In this document: positions 1-6,491 of the stretch, piece by piece
How positions within the stretch are numbered: the stretch's first letter is position 1
Layout: each line of letters opens with the position of its first letter
DNA from: an uncultured Eubacteriales bacterium
Lineage (GTDB): Bacteria; Bacillota; Clostridia; Christensenellales; CAG-917
Reading direction: 5' to 3'
Assembly (NCBI GenBank): GCA_900544575.1
Contig: UQVO01000024.1
Coordinates: 1-15,267, forward strand
Length of the DNA: 15,267 nucleotides
Notes under the pieces: generated by a model
Database searches by the model: none
Told to the model about the DNA's origin: nothing
What the model saw: only the letters and a program-made list of their open reading frames with translations
Program-made: the position numbers and the translations under genes

Positions 1-210
1 TGGCATAACATTGCGCCGCCTGAGAGGCGGCGCATCGGAAGCACTTGTGCCCGAGCGCCGAAGGTGTCCTCCCGCAACCGTGGGTGCCCTTTCAGGGGGC
101 ACGGTTGCGGGGGAAACCCGCAGGAAGGGGGTTCAATATTCCCCTGTCAGAGAACGAAATAAAATCGGGGGTCCCCATAAAACGGATGCTGTCCGTTTTA
201 TGGGGTTTCA
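1..210 (+). ncRNA. Unassigned structured RNA, 3' part, ending in a hairpin terminator
   Basis: No credible protein gene is present here, but three strong plus-strand hairpins follow one another. They are a perfect 9-bp stem at 12-20/26-34 with loop TGAGA, a perfect 12-bp stem at 71-82/100-111, and a perfect 14-bp stem at 173-186/192-205 followed by a short T-rich stretch, which looks like a terminator. GCGGG at 107-111 can also pair with CCCGC at 117-121, so two folds compete. A T-loop-like hairpin (GGGGGTTCAATA) lies at about 126-142. The layout suits the 3' half of a structured RNA or riboswitch-type leader whose 5' part lies before the window. I compared it from memory with T-box, lysine, glycine, c-di-AMP and cobalamin riboswitches, tmRNA, RNase P and SRP RNA. 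None fits. The identity is unknown. Confidence 0.4.
173..210 (+). terminator. Strong hairpin, probable intrinsic terminator
   Basis: CCCCATAAAACGGA (173-186) pairs perfectly with 192-205 around a 5-base loop and is followed by TTTCATT. The 14-bp stem is very stable, but the T-tract is short and interrupted. It would end whatever transcript enters from the left edge of the window. Confidence 0.5.
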
Positions 211-216
211 TTCGGG

Positions 217-253
217 ATTCCCGCCGAAAGGACGCAGTCGTTTCGGTGGGAAT
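217..253 (+). repeat. Inverted repeat (13-bp stem)
   Basis: 217-229 pairs with 241-253 over 13 positions, including one G-T pair, around an 11-base loop. It lies directly after the 173-210 hairpin. There is no T-run, so it is not an obvious terminator. Its function is unknown. Confidence 0.4.
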
Positions 254-270
254 TGTTGTCTCGGCGCAAT

Positions 271-288
271 AAATGAGAATTATCATTT
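271..288. promoter_or_regulatory. Fur-box-like palindrome (weak)
   Basis: AAATGA and TCATTT form a perfect 6-6-6 inverted repeat around GAATTA. The AT-rich core TGAGAATTATCA resembles a Fur-type operator half-site pair, but it is shorter than the usual 15-base core. The surrounding 290-400 stretch shows no gene for it to control, so this is a weak call from sequence resemblance alone. Confidence 0.2.
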
Positions 289-407
289 TATACGTCGGTT
301 TTATCCGGTGCGCATACATACGCAGATAAATCCGGGCGCATCGGATGTATTTACATTAAGTCGGTTTGTTTATGCGGAGGCGCGGTCCGTATTGTGAGAG
401 CCGCAAA

Positions 408-458
408 GCCCGACGGTGGGCGGGTATGCCTGCCGATTGTTTTTTCGGGCGCTTTTTT
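408..458 (+). terminator. Terminator upstream of thrS
   Basis: An inner hairpin, GGCGGG (419-424) with CCTGCC (429-434), is followed by six T's at 440-445. An outer stem, GCCCGA (408-413) with TCGGGC (445-450), is followed by six T's at 453-458. The nested design points to a rho-independent terminator that ends upstream transcription just before the thrS promoter. Confidence 0.55.
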
Positions 459-470
459 GATGCGTTTCGG

Positions 471-498
471 TTGACTATATTTTGTTTGGATTTATAAT
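471..498 (+). promoter_or_regulatory. Sigma-A promoter of thrS
   Basis: TTGACT (471-476) and TATAAT (493-498) are separated by 16 bases. Transcription should start near 505, giving a leader of only about 50 bases before thrS. That leaves no room for a T-box between this promoter and the gene. Confidence 0.75.
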
Positions 499-558
499 TG
501 TTCTTGCTATATTAAACAAGGCACGGCCGTTCGTAGGGCCGATTGCGAAGGAGTTTTT

Positions 559-2496
559 ATGATTATCACACTCAAAGACGGCAAACAGCTCGAAGTCGAG
601 GGGGCGATGTCCGCGCTCGACATCACAAAGCGCATAAGCGAAGGGCTTGCCCGCGCCGCGCTGGTCGCCAAAGCCAACGGGAAGTTCGTGTCTATGAACG
701 AAATCGTCGACCGCGACTGCACCTTCGAAGTTTTCACTTTCAAGGACGAAGCGGGCAGACTCGCGTACAGACACACCTGTTCGCACATTCTCGCGCAGGC
801 GGTCAGAAACATCTATCCCACCGCGCAGCTGGCGATAGGTCCCGCCGTCAAGGACGGTTTTTATTACGATTTCGAGTTCAAGACTCCCATCACGCAGGCG
901 GATTTCGAAAAGATTGAAGCCGAGATGAAGAGCATCATCAAGGCGGATATGCCCATCGTCCGCAGCACGATGAGCCGCAAAGACGCGGAAAAATTCATCA
1001 AGAAATCCAAGCAGAGCTACAAGATGGAGCTGCTTGCCGACATCCCCGAAGGGGAAGAGATAAGTTTTTACACCCAGGGCGACTTTACCGACCTGTGCGC
1101 GGGGCCTCATCTGGCGTCTACGGGCAAGGTCAAGTGCTTCAAACTCACGTCTTTGACGGGGGCGTATTGGCGCGGCAACGAGAAGAACAAGATGCTCACC
1201 CGCATTTACGGGACCGCTTTCGACAAAAAGTCCGACCTCGAAGAGTACCTTGCGAAACTTGAAGAGGCGAAGAAGCGCGACCACAACAAACTGGGCAGGG
1301 AACTCGGCATCTTTATGACCGACGAAAACATCGGTCAGGGGCTGCCGCTCATTATGCCCAAGGGCGCGCGCATTATCCAGACGATGCAGCGTTTTGTCGA
1401 GGATGAGGAACAGAGGCGCGGCTATCTGCTCACAAAGACGCCCATAATGTCCAAAAACAATCTGTTCATCACCTCCGGTCACTGGGACCACTACAAGGAC
1501 AAGATGTTCTATATCGGCGAAGAGGACGTGGACGACGAAATCCTGTGCCTGCGCCCGATGACCTGTCCGTTCCAGTTCACCATTTACAAAAACGGGCTGA
1601 AATCTTACCGTGACCTGCCCATAAGATATGCGGAAACCGCAATCGAGTTCAGAAAAGAGGCAAGCGGCGAAATGCACGGGCTCACGCGCATACGCCAGTT
1701 CACCCTTGCCGACGGGCACATCGTCTGCACTCCCGACCAGCTCGAAGACGAGTTTGCGGGAGCGGTCGACCTCATCAAGTTTATGTTGAAGACCTTCGAC
1801 CTCGAAGGCGACGTGTCTTACCGTTTCTCCCGCTGGGACCCCAAGAATGCGGACAAATACGTCGGCAGCGCGGAGGACTGGGAGCGCAGCGAAGGCGCAA
1901 TGAAGACCATTCTCGACGACCTCGGCATAGATTACACGGAAGAATGGGGCGAGGCGGCGTTCTACGGTCCGAAACTCGACATCCAGGGCACCAACGTCCA
2001 CGGAAAAGAGGACACTCTTTTCACGGTTCAGCTCGACTTTGCGCTTGCGGAAAGGTTCGATATGATGTACATCGACGAGAACGGCGAAAAGGCGCGTCCG
2101 CTCATCATACACCGCAGTTCCATCGGCTGCTACGAGCGCACGCTCGCTATGCTCATCGAAAAATACAACGGAGCGTTCCCGCTCTGGCTTGCGCCCGAAC
2201 AGGTCAGGGTGCTTTCCCTCACCGACCGTACGGCAGGCGCCGCTAAGGGTGTTGCCGCACAGCTCACTCAGGCGGGGCTGCGTGCGGAAGCGGATGTGCG
2301 CAGCGAGAAGCTCGGCAAGAAAATCAGGGAAGCGCAGCTCGAAAAAGTGCCTTATGTCCTCGTCATCGGCGACAAAGAGGCGGAAGACGGCGTGGTTTCC
2401 GTGCGTCACCGCGCGGACGGCGACCTCGGCGTAATGAAAATCGAGGACTTCCTCACACTCGCGCAGGCGGAAATCGCAAGCAAAGTGAGAAAATGA
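559..2496 (+). CDS. thrS: Threonine--tRNA ligase
   Basis: Threonyl-tRNA synthetase charges tRNA-Thr with threonine in the cytoplasm for translation. The 645-residue length is normal for the family. Visible domains are an N-terminal TGS domain (about 1-61), an editing domain with HTCSH (72-76) and C180/H184, a class II catalytic core, and a C-terminal anticodon-binding domain (about 545-640). The likely zinc ligands of the active site are C336 (in RPMTCP), H387 (in ADGHIV) and H518 (in IIHRSS). RPMTCPFQF replaces the more common PMNCPGH, a variation I recall in some Firmicute enzymes. AAGGAG (548-553) lies 5 bases before the ATG. The gene has its own sigma-A promoter and terminator, so it is monocistronic. 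Unlike many Firmicute thrS genes it has no recognisable T-box leader. Confidence 0.97.
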   Translation: MIITLKDGKQLEVEGAMSALDITKRISEGLARAALVAKANGKFVSMNEIVDRDCTFEVFTFKDEAGRLAYRHTCSHILAQAVRNIYPTAQLAIGPAVKDGFYYDFEFKTPITQADFEKIEAEMKSIIKADMPIVRSTMSRKDAEKFIKKSKQSYKMELLADIPEGEEISFYTQGDFTDLCAGPHLASTGKVKCFKLTSLTGAYWRGNEKNKMLTRIYGTAFDKKSDLEEYLAKLEEAKKRDHNKLGRELGIFMTDENIGQGLPLIMPKGARIIQTMQRFVEDEEQRRGYLLTKTPIMSKNNLFITSGHWDHYKDKMFYIGEEDVDDEILCLRPMTCPFQFTIYKNGLKSYRDLPIRYAETAIEFRKEASGEMHGLTRIRQFTLADGHIVCTPDQLEDEFAGAVDLIKFMLKTFDLEGDVSYRFSRWDPKNADKYVGSAEDWERSEGAMKTILDDLGIDYTEEWGEAAFYGPKLDIQGTNVHGKEDTLFTVQLDFALAERFDMMYIDENGEKARPLIIHRSSIGCYERTLAMLIEKYNGAFPLWLAPEQVRVLSLTDRTAGAAKGVAAQLTQAGLRAEADVRSEKLGKKIREAQLEKVPYVLVIGDKEAEDGVVSVRHRADGDLGVMKIEDFLTLAQAEIASKVRK

Positions 2497-2520
2497 CATT
2501 GAAGTGAACGAAAACCGAAA

Positions 2521-2549
2521 ACTCCTTCCCGAGCGGAAGGAGTTTTTTT
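2521..2549 (+). terminator. Intrinsic terminator of thrS
   Basis: ACTCCTTCC (2521-2529) pairs with GGAAGGAGT (2535-2543) around CGAGC and runs into seven T's (2543-2549). It lies 25 bases after the thrS stop codon. Confidence 0.9.
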
Positions 2550-2574
2550 ATGTTGCGATATATTTTGTAAAGAA

Positions 2575-2603
2575 TTGCAATCGGCTTGCCGAAAGTGTAA
2601 AAT
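2575..2603 (+). promoter_or_regulatory. Probable sigma-A promoter for the membrane protein (and possibly spoIIGA-sigE)
   Basis: TTGCAA (2575-2580) and TAAAAT (2598-2603) are spaced 17 bases apart, just after the thrS terminator. The leader to the ATG at 2667 then contains a purine-rich AAAGGGGAAG (about 2625-2633) and a 6-bp hairpin (2636-2641/2647-2652). No Spo0A box (TGTCGAA) is seen next to it. Confidence 0.5.
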
Positions 2604-2666
2604 GAGGCCTGGGCAAGCAAACGAAAGGGGAAGTGCCGCGCCTTTTGCGCGGACGGAAACGTACCG

Positions 2667-3410
2667 ATGATTTTCACGGGAGAGCACTACTATCTGGGGC
2701 TTATTCAGGCGGCACTCATTGTCGTGCATATTCTGCTCGGTGTCTTCGTGGCGGGGAAAAACCGCTGTTTCGACAGGCTTGTCGTGTGGGTCATCGGCGC
2801 TTATCTGCTGTTTTACAAGATGTGGGAATACGGACCTTTTGAGACTTTGCCTCTCGACCTTTCCGCAATGTCCTATTTTCTGTTCGGATTTGCCGCATTC
2901 ATCCCGTTCCGTCCGCTGAAAACCGCCGCGTCGTTCAGCGCAATGCTGAGCGGAGTCGTGTATGCGGTCACTATGACGCTTTACCCCGAGTCGCACATAG
3001 GGATTCTCCACACGTCGAACAGATATTTTCTCGTGGCTATGGCGATGGCAAACCACAATCTGATGTTTGCGGGCGGACTTTTTATGTCCTCGCGCCACAG
3101 GTTTGTCAGGACCGACTATGTGTGGGTGTTCGGCTGGCTGGCGTTTTTCTTCGGATACGTCATACTGCTCATATACGGCTACGGCGCAGACCTGCGCACG
3201 TCCAGCATAGTGCAGATAATGCAGGGTACGCTCGTCGCGGACGTGCTCGGACTGGAAATGACCGCGGCATATTACGTTGTCTATTACATCATCTTCTTTT
3301 CGCTTTTCGGAGCCGTGGTGTGGCTGTACGGTCTGCTGAACCGCGCCTATCACAAAAAGGACCCGCCTTATCTGCCACCCCCGCGTGCGCTGCCAGAATT
3401 TTTCGCCTGA
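2667..3410 (+). CDS. Multi-pass membrane protein, possibly YwaF/TMEM164-like
   Basis: The 247-residue protein has about seven hydrophobic segments (roughly 10-30, 38-55, 68-85, 90-108, 120-140, 152-172 and 195-225) and a short proline-rich, charged C-terminal tail. It has no signal peptidase site. LPLDLSAMSYFLF near 60-73, a central glycine-rich segment ending in LYPES, and NHNLMF further on recall the layout of the YwaF/TIGR02206/TMEM164 family, where function is not established. That match is by eye and weak. The ATG at 2667 has only a poor ribosome-binding site (GGACGG about 10 bases upstream). The better purine run lies about 35 bases away beyond a hairpin, so the start is uncertain. It sits 97 bases before spoIIGA on the same strand and could be co-transcribed with it, but a sporulation role is only a guess. 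Confidence 0.7.
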   Translation: MIFTGEHYYLGLIQAALIVVHILLGVFVAGKNRCFDRLVVWVIGAYLLFYKMWEYGPFETLPLDLSAMSYFLFGFAAFIPFRPLKTAASFSAMLSGVVYAVTMTLYPESHIGILHTSNRYFLVAMAMANHNLMFAGGLFMSSRHRFVRTDYVWVFGWLAFFFGYVILLIYGYGADLRTSSIVQIMQGTLVADVLGLEMTAAYYVVYYIIFFSLFGAVVWLYGLLNRAYHKKDPPYLPPPRALPEFFA

Positions 3411-3507
3411 CAGATATTAAAACGCGTGGTAAAGCCCGTGTCCTTCCGCCATTGCCTGAGTCGCCGACGGAAAGATTTCGCGCGAACGGGAGGATTATAA
3501 TCCGCTC

Positions 3508-4272
3508 GTGAGCGTGTATGTGGAGGTGGTGCTGCTCAACAACCTGGCGGTGGACGCCTTGCTTGTTTACGCGGTGCTGTTTTTGAGGCGGAGAAAGGTG
3601 CGGAAACTGCGCTTTGCGCTTGCCGCGGCTGTCGGAGCGGCGGTTGCCGTGGGTTATGCGGTGATGCCCGACGGCGGACGCATAGCCGTGCGCGCGCTGC
3701 TGGCACCCGTTATGACGCTTATTTTCGACCGCTATTCCGGCTTCAAAGACTACATAACCTCGCTTGCGCTGTTTGCCGCGCTGACTTTTGCTCTCGGCGG
3801 CACGGTGTCAGGAGTGAGTTATCTCGTCGGAGCGGACCTGAACGGTTATCTCGTGCTCGGTCTGACCGCATTCGGCGCATTGGCGCTGCTTGTCGCCCTT
3901 CGGTGCGTCATTGCCGTGCGCGCCAAACGTGCAAGGCATATATGCGCCGCGCGTGTCACCGTGCACGGGCGCGAGCTCACCGCGGAAGCGCTTTGCGACA
4001 GCGGAAACACGCTGACGGATTGCGTGAGCGGATTGCCCGTAATCATCGTTTCCGAACACTTCGCGGGGCTGGTGGACGGCTGGCACGGCGAGGAACGGGC
4101 GGCAAACATAGAGGGCTTTGTGGAGCTTGTCACCGTGAGCGGACGTGCCAGCCTGCCGCTGGTCGGGGTCGATACGGTGAAAGTGAACGGCAGAGAATGC
4201 TGCGCATACGCCGCGCTTTCGGACAAAAATTTCGAAGGCTACGAGATAATCCTGCAAAACACGATGTTCTGA
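3508..4272 (+). CDS. spoIIGA: Sporulation sigma-E factor-processing peptidase SpoIIGA
   Basis: SpoIIGA is the septum-located aspartic protease that cleaves the pro-sequence from pro-sigma-E in the mother cell after a forespore signal. The 254-residue protein starts with VYVEVVLLNNLAVD, typical of the family. It then has about five membrane segments (residues 5-26, 36-54, 62-75, 84-105, 113-136) and a cytoplasmic protease domain. CDSGNTLTD (163-171) holds the catalytic DSGN motif with D164. It is slightly shorter than the usual 280-310 residues. It lies 21 bases upstream of sigE, the standard two-gene operon. The GTG start is chosen from the conserved N-terminus. GGGAGG (3488-3493) lies 14 bases away, unusually far, and GTG at 3514 would be no better placed. 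Confidence 0.9.
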   Translation: MSVYVEVVLLNNLAVDALLVYAVLFLRRRKVRKLRFALAAAVGAAVAVGYAVMPDGGRIAVRALLAPVMTLIFDRYSGFKDYITSLALFAALTFALGGTVSGVSYLVGADLNGYLVLGLTAFGALALLVALRCVIAVRAKRARHICAARVTVHGRELTAEALCDSGNTLTDCVSGLPVIIVSEHFAGLVDGWHGEERAANIEGFVELVTVSGRASLPLVGVDTVKVNGRECCAYAALSDKNFEGYEIILQNTMF

Positions 4273-4293
4273 CGTGAGCAAAAGGGGTAAATT

Positions 4294-5001
4294 ATGAAAA
4301 TAAGAGAGATTTTGAGCAAAATACTGCGTTTTCTGGGCTTCGGCAAACCCTGCGCGGTGGATTACATATCGTCGGGCGACACGCTGCCGTCGCCTATGAC
4401 GCCGGAAGAGGAAGCTAAAACGCTGGAAGAATATATGAACGGCAGCGAGGAAGCGCGGCTGAAACTCATCGAGCGCAACCTCCGCCTTGTGGTTTACATA
4501 GCAAAACGCTTCGACAACACGGGCGTGGACCTGGAAGACCTCATTTCGATAGGCACGATAGGTCTTATAAAGGCGGTGGGCAGTTTCAAACCCGACAAAA
4601 ACATCAAACTTGCCACTTTTGCGTCGCGCTGCATAGAAAACGAAATCCTTATGCACTTGCGCAAGACGTCGAGGCTGAGGTCGGAAGTGAGCCTTGACGA
4701 GCCGCTGAACGTGGATTGGGAAGGGAATGTGCTTCTGCTTTCCGACGTGCTTGGGACGGAGCCGGATTCCATTTACAAGGACGTGGAGCTGTCCGCCGAA
4801 AAGGAAATGCTGCGGGAAAGTTTTTCGCGGCTGCCGGAGCGCGAAAGGAAGATAGTGGAAATGCGTTTCGGACTGGACGGCAAGGAAGAGAAGACGCAGA
4901 AAGAGATTGCGGAGATGATGGGCATTTCGCAGTCGTACATATCGAGGCTGGAAAAGAAGATTGTGTCCTCGCTCAAAAAAGAGATAGCCAAACTCGGATG
5001 A
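4294..5001 (+). CDS. sigE: RNA polymerase sporulation sigma factor SigE (pro-sigma-E)
   Basis: This is the first mother-cell-specific sigma factor, made as an inactive membrane-associated precursor. Of its 235 residues, about 1-22 form an amphipathic, basic pro-sequence ([16 protein letters not shown]) followed by [12 protein letters not shown] around the expected cleavage area. Region 2 spans about 58-130, with [15 protein letters not shown] and [13 protein letters not shown]. Region 4 spans about 175-232 with the helix-turn-helix [18 protein letters not shown]. These segments match Bacillus SigE almost residue for residue. AGGGG (4283-4287) lies 6 bases before the ATG. It is translated from the spoIIGA operon, and its activator is the adjacent gene. 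Confidence 0.96.
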   Translation: MKIREILSKILRFLGFGKPCAVDYISSGDTLPSPMTPEEEAKTLEEYMNGSEEARLKLIERNLRLVVYIAKRFDNTGVDLEDLISIGTIGLIKAVGSFKPDKNIKLATFASRCIENEILMHLRKTSRLRSEVSLDEPLNVDWEGNVLLLSDVLGTEPDSIYKDVELSAEKEMLRESFSRLPERERKIVEMRFGLDGKEEKTQKEIAEMMGISQSYISRLEKKIVSSLKKEIAKLG

Positions 5002-5034
5002 TTGTGCATAAAAGTCGGAATTTTAACGAAACTA

Positions 5035-5063
5035 TTCTGAAATAGGGCAAAAAGTATTATACT
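5035..5063 (+). promoter_or_regulatory. Possible promoter upstream of sigG (weak)
   Basis: TTCTGA (5035-5040) and TATACT (5058-5063) are 17 bases apart, a poor -35 with a fair -10. A sigma-F-like alternative is GCATA at 5006-5010, with a CGAAACTATT-like -10 about 16 bases on, which matches the sigma-F consensus only partly. sigG is a sigma-F target in Bacillus, but neither match is convincing. Confidence 0.25.
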
Positions 5064-5079
5064 TTTCGGCAATTTTTAG

Positions 5080-5116
5080 AAAAGTTCTCCTACATAAACC
5101 GTGCAGGAGGACTTTT
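5080..5116 (+). promoter_or_regulatory. Hairpin sequestering the sigG Shine-Dalgarno sequence
   Basis: AAAAGTTCTCCT (5080-5091) can pair along all 12 positions (one G-U) with AGGAGGACTTTT (5105-5116), around a 13-base loop. The right arm contains the full AGGAGG ribosome-binding site (5105-5110), 9 bases before the sigG GTG. The stem ends in six T's (5113-5118). It could block sigG translation on read-through mRNA from spoIIGA-sigE, act as a terminator between sigE and sigG, or do both. The pairing is visible; the role is inference. Confidence 0.65.
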
Positions 5117-5119
5117 TTC

Positions 5120-5890
5120 GTGAATAAAGTTACCATTTGCGGCGTGGATACGGGCAGTTTGCCGCGGCTCACCGCGGCGCGCAGCGAAGAGCTGCTTGCG
5201 CAGATAGAAGAAGGCAATGCAGAGGCAAAGGAGCTGTTTCTCCGCGCAAATATGCGGCTGGTGCTGTCCGTCGTGGGCAGGTTTTCCGCTTCGCCCGAAA
5301 GCGCCGACGACCTCTTTCAGGCGGGTATGGTGGGGATGATGAAAGCGCTCAACAATTTCGACCGCAGTCTCGGTATGCGTTTTTCCACTTATGCCGTGCC
5401 TATGATTATCGGTGAAATAAGGCGCAGTCTGCGCGACAGAACTGGCGTGAAAGTGCCGCGTTCGCTGCGGGATACGGCGTACAAAGCCCTGAAAGCGCGC
5501 GAAAAGCTGGTGGAGAGCAATCTCAAAGACCCCGGACTCACCGAAATCGCGGAAGAGATAGGGGTGAGTATGCGGCAGGTGGCGTGTGCGCTGGACGCGG
5601 TCAGCGAACCCGTTTCCTTTTACGAGCCTGCGTTTTCGGACGGCGACGACGGTATGCAGCTGCTGGACCAGATTGCCGACGAAAAAGAGAACGCGGACAG
5701 CTGGTCGGAGCGGATTGCGCTCGCAGAGGCGCTCGGACAGGTGCCCGAAAGGGAGTTGTGCGTGCTGAAAATGCGTTACTTCGAAGGAAAAACGCAGAAC
5801 GAGATAAGCGAAAAGGTAGGCGTGAGCCAGGCGCAGGTCAGTCGTCTGGAAAAGTCCGCCGTCGCAAGACTGCGTCGGCTTCTGGACTAG
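5120..5890 (+). CDS. sigG: RNA polymerase sporulation sigma factor SigG
   Basis: This is the late forespore-specific sigma factor, active after engulfment. The 256-residue protein opens with NKVTICGVDTGSLP, the N-terminal signature of SigG that separates it from SigF. Region 2 follows with NMRLVLSVVGRF and DDLFQAGMVGMMKA, then the conserved FSTYAVPMIIGEIRRSLRD (88-106). Region 3 is about 113-180, and the region 4 helix-turn-helix TQNEISEKVGVSQAQVSR begins near residue 225. The GTG start at 5120 is fixed by that N-terminus and by AGGAGG 9 bases upstream. It follows sigE by 118 bases, the usual order. The ribosome-binding site is enclosed in a strong hairpin, which may keep sigma-G from being made from the mother-cell transcript. 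Confidence 0.96.
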   Translation: MNKVTICGVDTGSLPRLTAARSEELLAQIEEGNAEAKELFLRANMRLVLSVVGRFSASPESADDLFQAGMVGMMKALNNFDRSLGMRFSTYAVPMIIGEIRRSLRDRTGVKVPRSLRDTAYKALKAREKLVESNLKDPGLTEIAEEIGVSMRQVACALDAVSEPVSFYEPAFSDGDDGMQLLDQIADEKENADSWSERIALAEALGQVPERELCVLKMRYFEGKTQNEISEKVGVSQAQVSRLEKSAVARLRRLLD

Positions 5891-6070
5891 AACAGGGTGC
5901 GGTAATAAATCCGCGCCCAAAGGGCGCGAACACCCGTGACAAGGGCGGCGAGGCGGAATTTTCCCTCCCGCTCTTTGTTTTCCGGCGCGGAAATCACGTA
6001 TTTTGCGCGTGCGGCAGAGGGAGCGGAGCGACCGTCCGCAATGCGGCGTGCGGAGTCTGCCGCGCGGGCG
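5891..6070. other. Intergenic spacer between convergent sigG and ylmC-like gene
   Basis: The 180-base spacer holds a perfect 7-bp hairpin, CGCGCCC (5912-5918) with GGGCGCG (5922-5928). On the minus strand this is followed by T-rich sequence and may terminate the ylmC-like gene. A second element pairs GCGGCAGA (6011-6018) with TCTGCCGC (6056-6063) around a GC-rich, further self-pairing loop. No gene is seen. Confidence 0.5.
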
Positions 6071-6370
6071 TCATTTGGGGTAGTATTCTTCGTCATCGCC
6101 TTCGCCCTCCTTGCATATCGATACGCCGCCCACCATTTCCACCAGAATGACGTCGCCGCCGATTTTTACGATGTTGTTCCACGGGATAAACAGATTGTCC
6201 GAGGACGTGAAGCTCTTGAAAAAGCTCTTTTTCCCGGGGACTACCAGACCGAGTATCCTGCCGTAAGCCGTAAACACCATATCGCAGGTGTGCCCAAGCT
6301 GCCGCCCGTCGGCGACGTTGACCACCTGTTTGTCGGCGAGTTCGGCAAAAGTGTATTGCTTGACGTTCAT
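6071..6370 (-). CDS. YlmC/YmxH family sporulation-associated protein (PRC-barrel fold)
   Basis: The 99-residue protein is the length of the YlmC/YmxH family, small PRC-barrel-like proteins widespread in spore formers. Their molecular function is not established. Family features visible are KQVVNVADGRQLGHTCDM near the N-terminus, GLVVPG in the middle, and FIPWNNIVKIGGDVILVE (about 61-78), the most conserved block. An acidic tail (EGEGDDEEYY) closes it. It lies convergent to sigG and divergent from nrdR, and a gene of this family next to sigG is common in Clostridia. The ATG start fits the family's N-terminus, although no good Shine-Dalgarno precedes it. A TTGACA-17-CATAAA promoter lies upstream. 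Confidence 0.87.
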   Translation of the reverse strand: MNVKQYTFAELADKQVVNVADGRQLGHTCDMVFTAYGRILGLVVPGKKSFFKSFTSSDNLFIPWNNIVKIGGDVILVEMVGGVSICKEGEGDDEEYYPK

Positions 6371-6398
6371 ACCGCAAGATTATGCCCGCAGGGAAAGG

Positions 6399-6427
6399 TT
6401 TATGCGGAAAGTCGGTTTTTTTGTCAA
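6399..6427 (-). promoter_or_regulatory. Sigma-A promoter of the ylmC-like gene
   Basis: On the minus strand, TTGACA (6427-6422) and CATAAA (6404-6399) are 17 bases apart, 28 bases from the start codon. It is back to back with the nrdR promoter. Confidence 0.6.
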
Positions 6428-6431
6428 ATTC

Positions 6432-6460
6432 TTTACATCGCGCCGATTTTATTGTATAAT
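6432..6460 (+). promoter_or_regulatory. Sigma-A promoter of nrdR
   Basis: TTTACA (6432-6437) and a perfect TATAAT (6455-6460) are 17 bases apart, 31 bases before the nrdR ATG. The -10 box is embedded in a palindrome at 6451-6469. Confidence 0.8.
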
Positions 6461-6469
6461 ATATACAAT
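6451..6469. promoter_or_regulatory. Perfect palindrome over the nrdR -10 box, operator candidate
   Basis: ATTGTATA-ATA-TATACAAT is a perfect 8-3-8 inverted repeat that includes the nrdR -10 hexamer. A protein bound here would block nrdR transcription. It does not match the NrdR-box pattern I know (ACACTATATATAGTGT type), so autoregulation by NrdR is not supported. The binding protein is unknown. Confidence 0.5.
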
Positions 6470-6491
6470 ATTTCGGCGAGGACAACGGATT

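Noticed and set aside
122..145. tRNA or tmRNA 3' end, from the T-arm-like GGGGGTTCAATATTCCCC
   Set aside because: No acceptor stem, CCA end or partner arms are found around it.
1..160. Lysine riboswitch, from GCCGAAGG and CTGTCA motifs
   Set aside because: The motifs occur in the right order, but the stem between them does not match and the closing GGAGAGC-type strand is missing after CTGTCA.
11..397. Open frame of 128 codons on the plus strand (TTG start)
   Set aside because: It runs through three strong hairpins and a terminator, has no ribosome site, and its composition is arginine-rich and unlike a protein family.
475..2499. Very long minus-strand open frame
   Set aside because: It is the antisense shadow of thrS, a product of high third-position GC. 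The plus strand has a complete, recognisable enzyme.
5887..6150. Several short frames between sigG and the ylmC-like gene
   Set aside because: They are arginine-rich translations of GC-rich inverted repeats with no ribosome sites.
6288..6491. Extended NrdR N-terminus
   Set aside because: The stretch covers both divergent promoters, and NrdR proteins begin at the MKCIYC motif.
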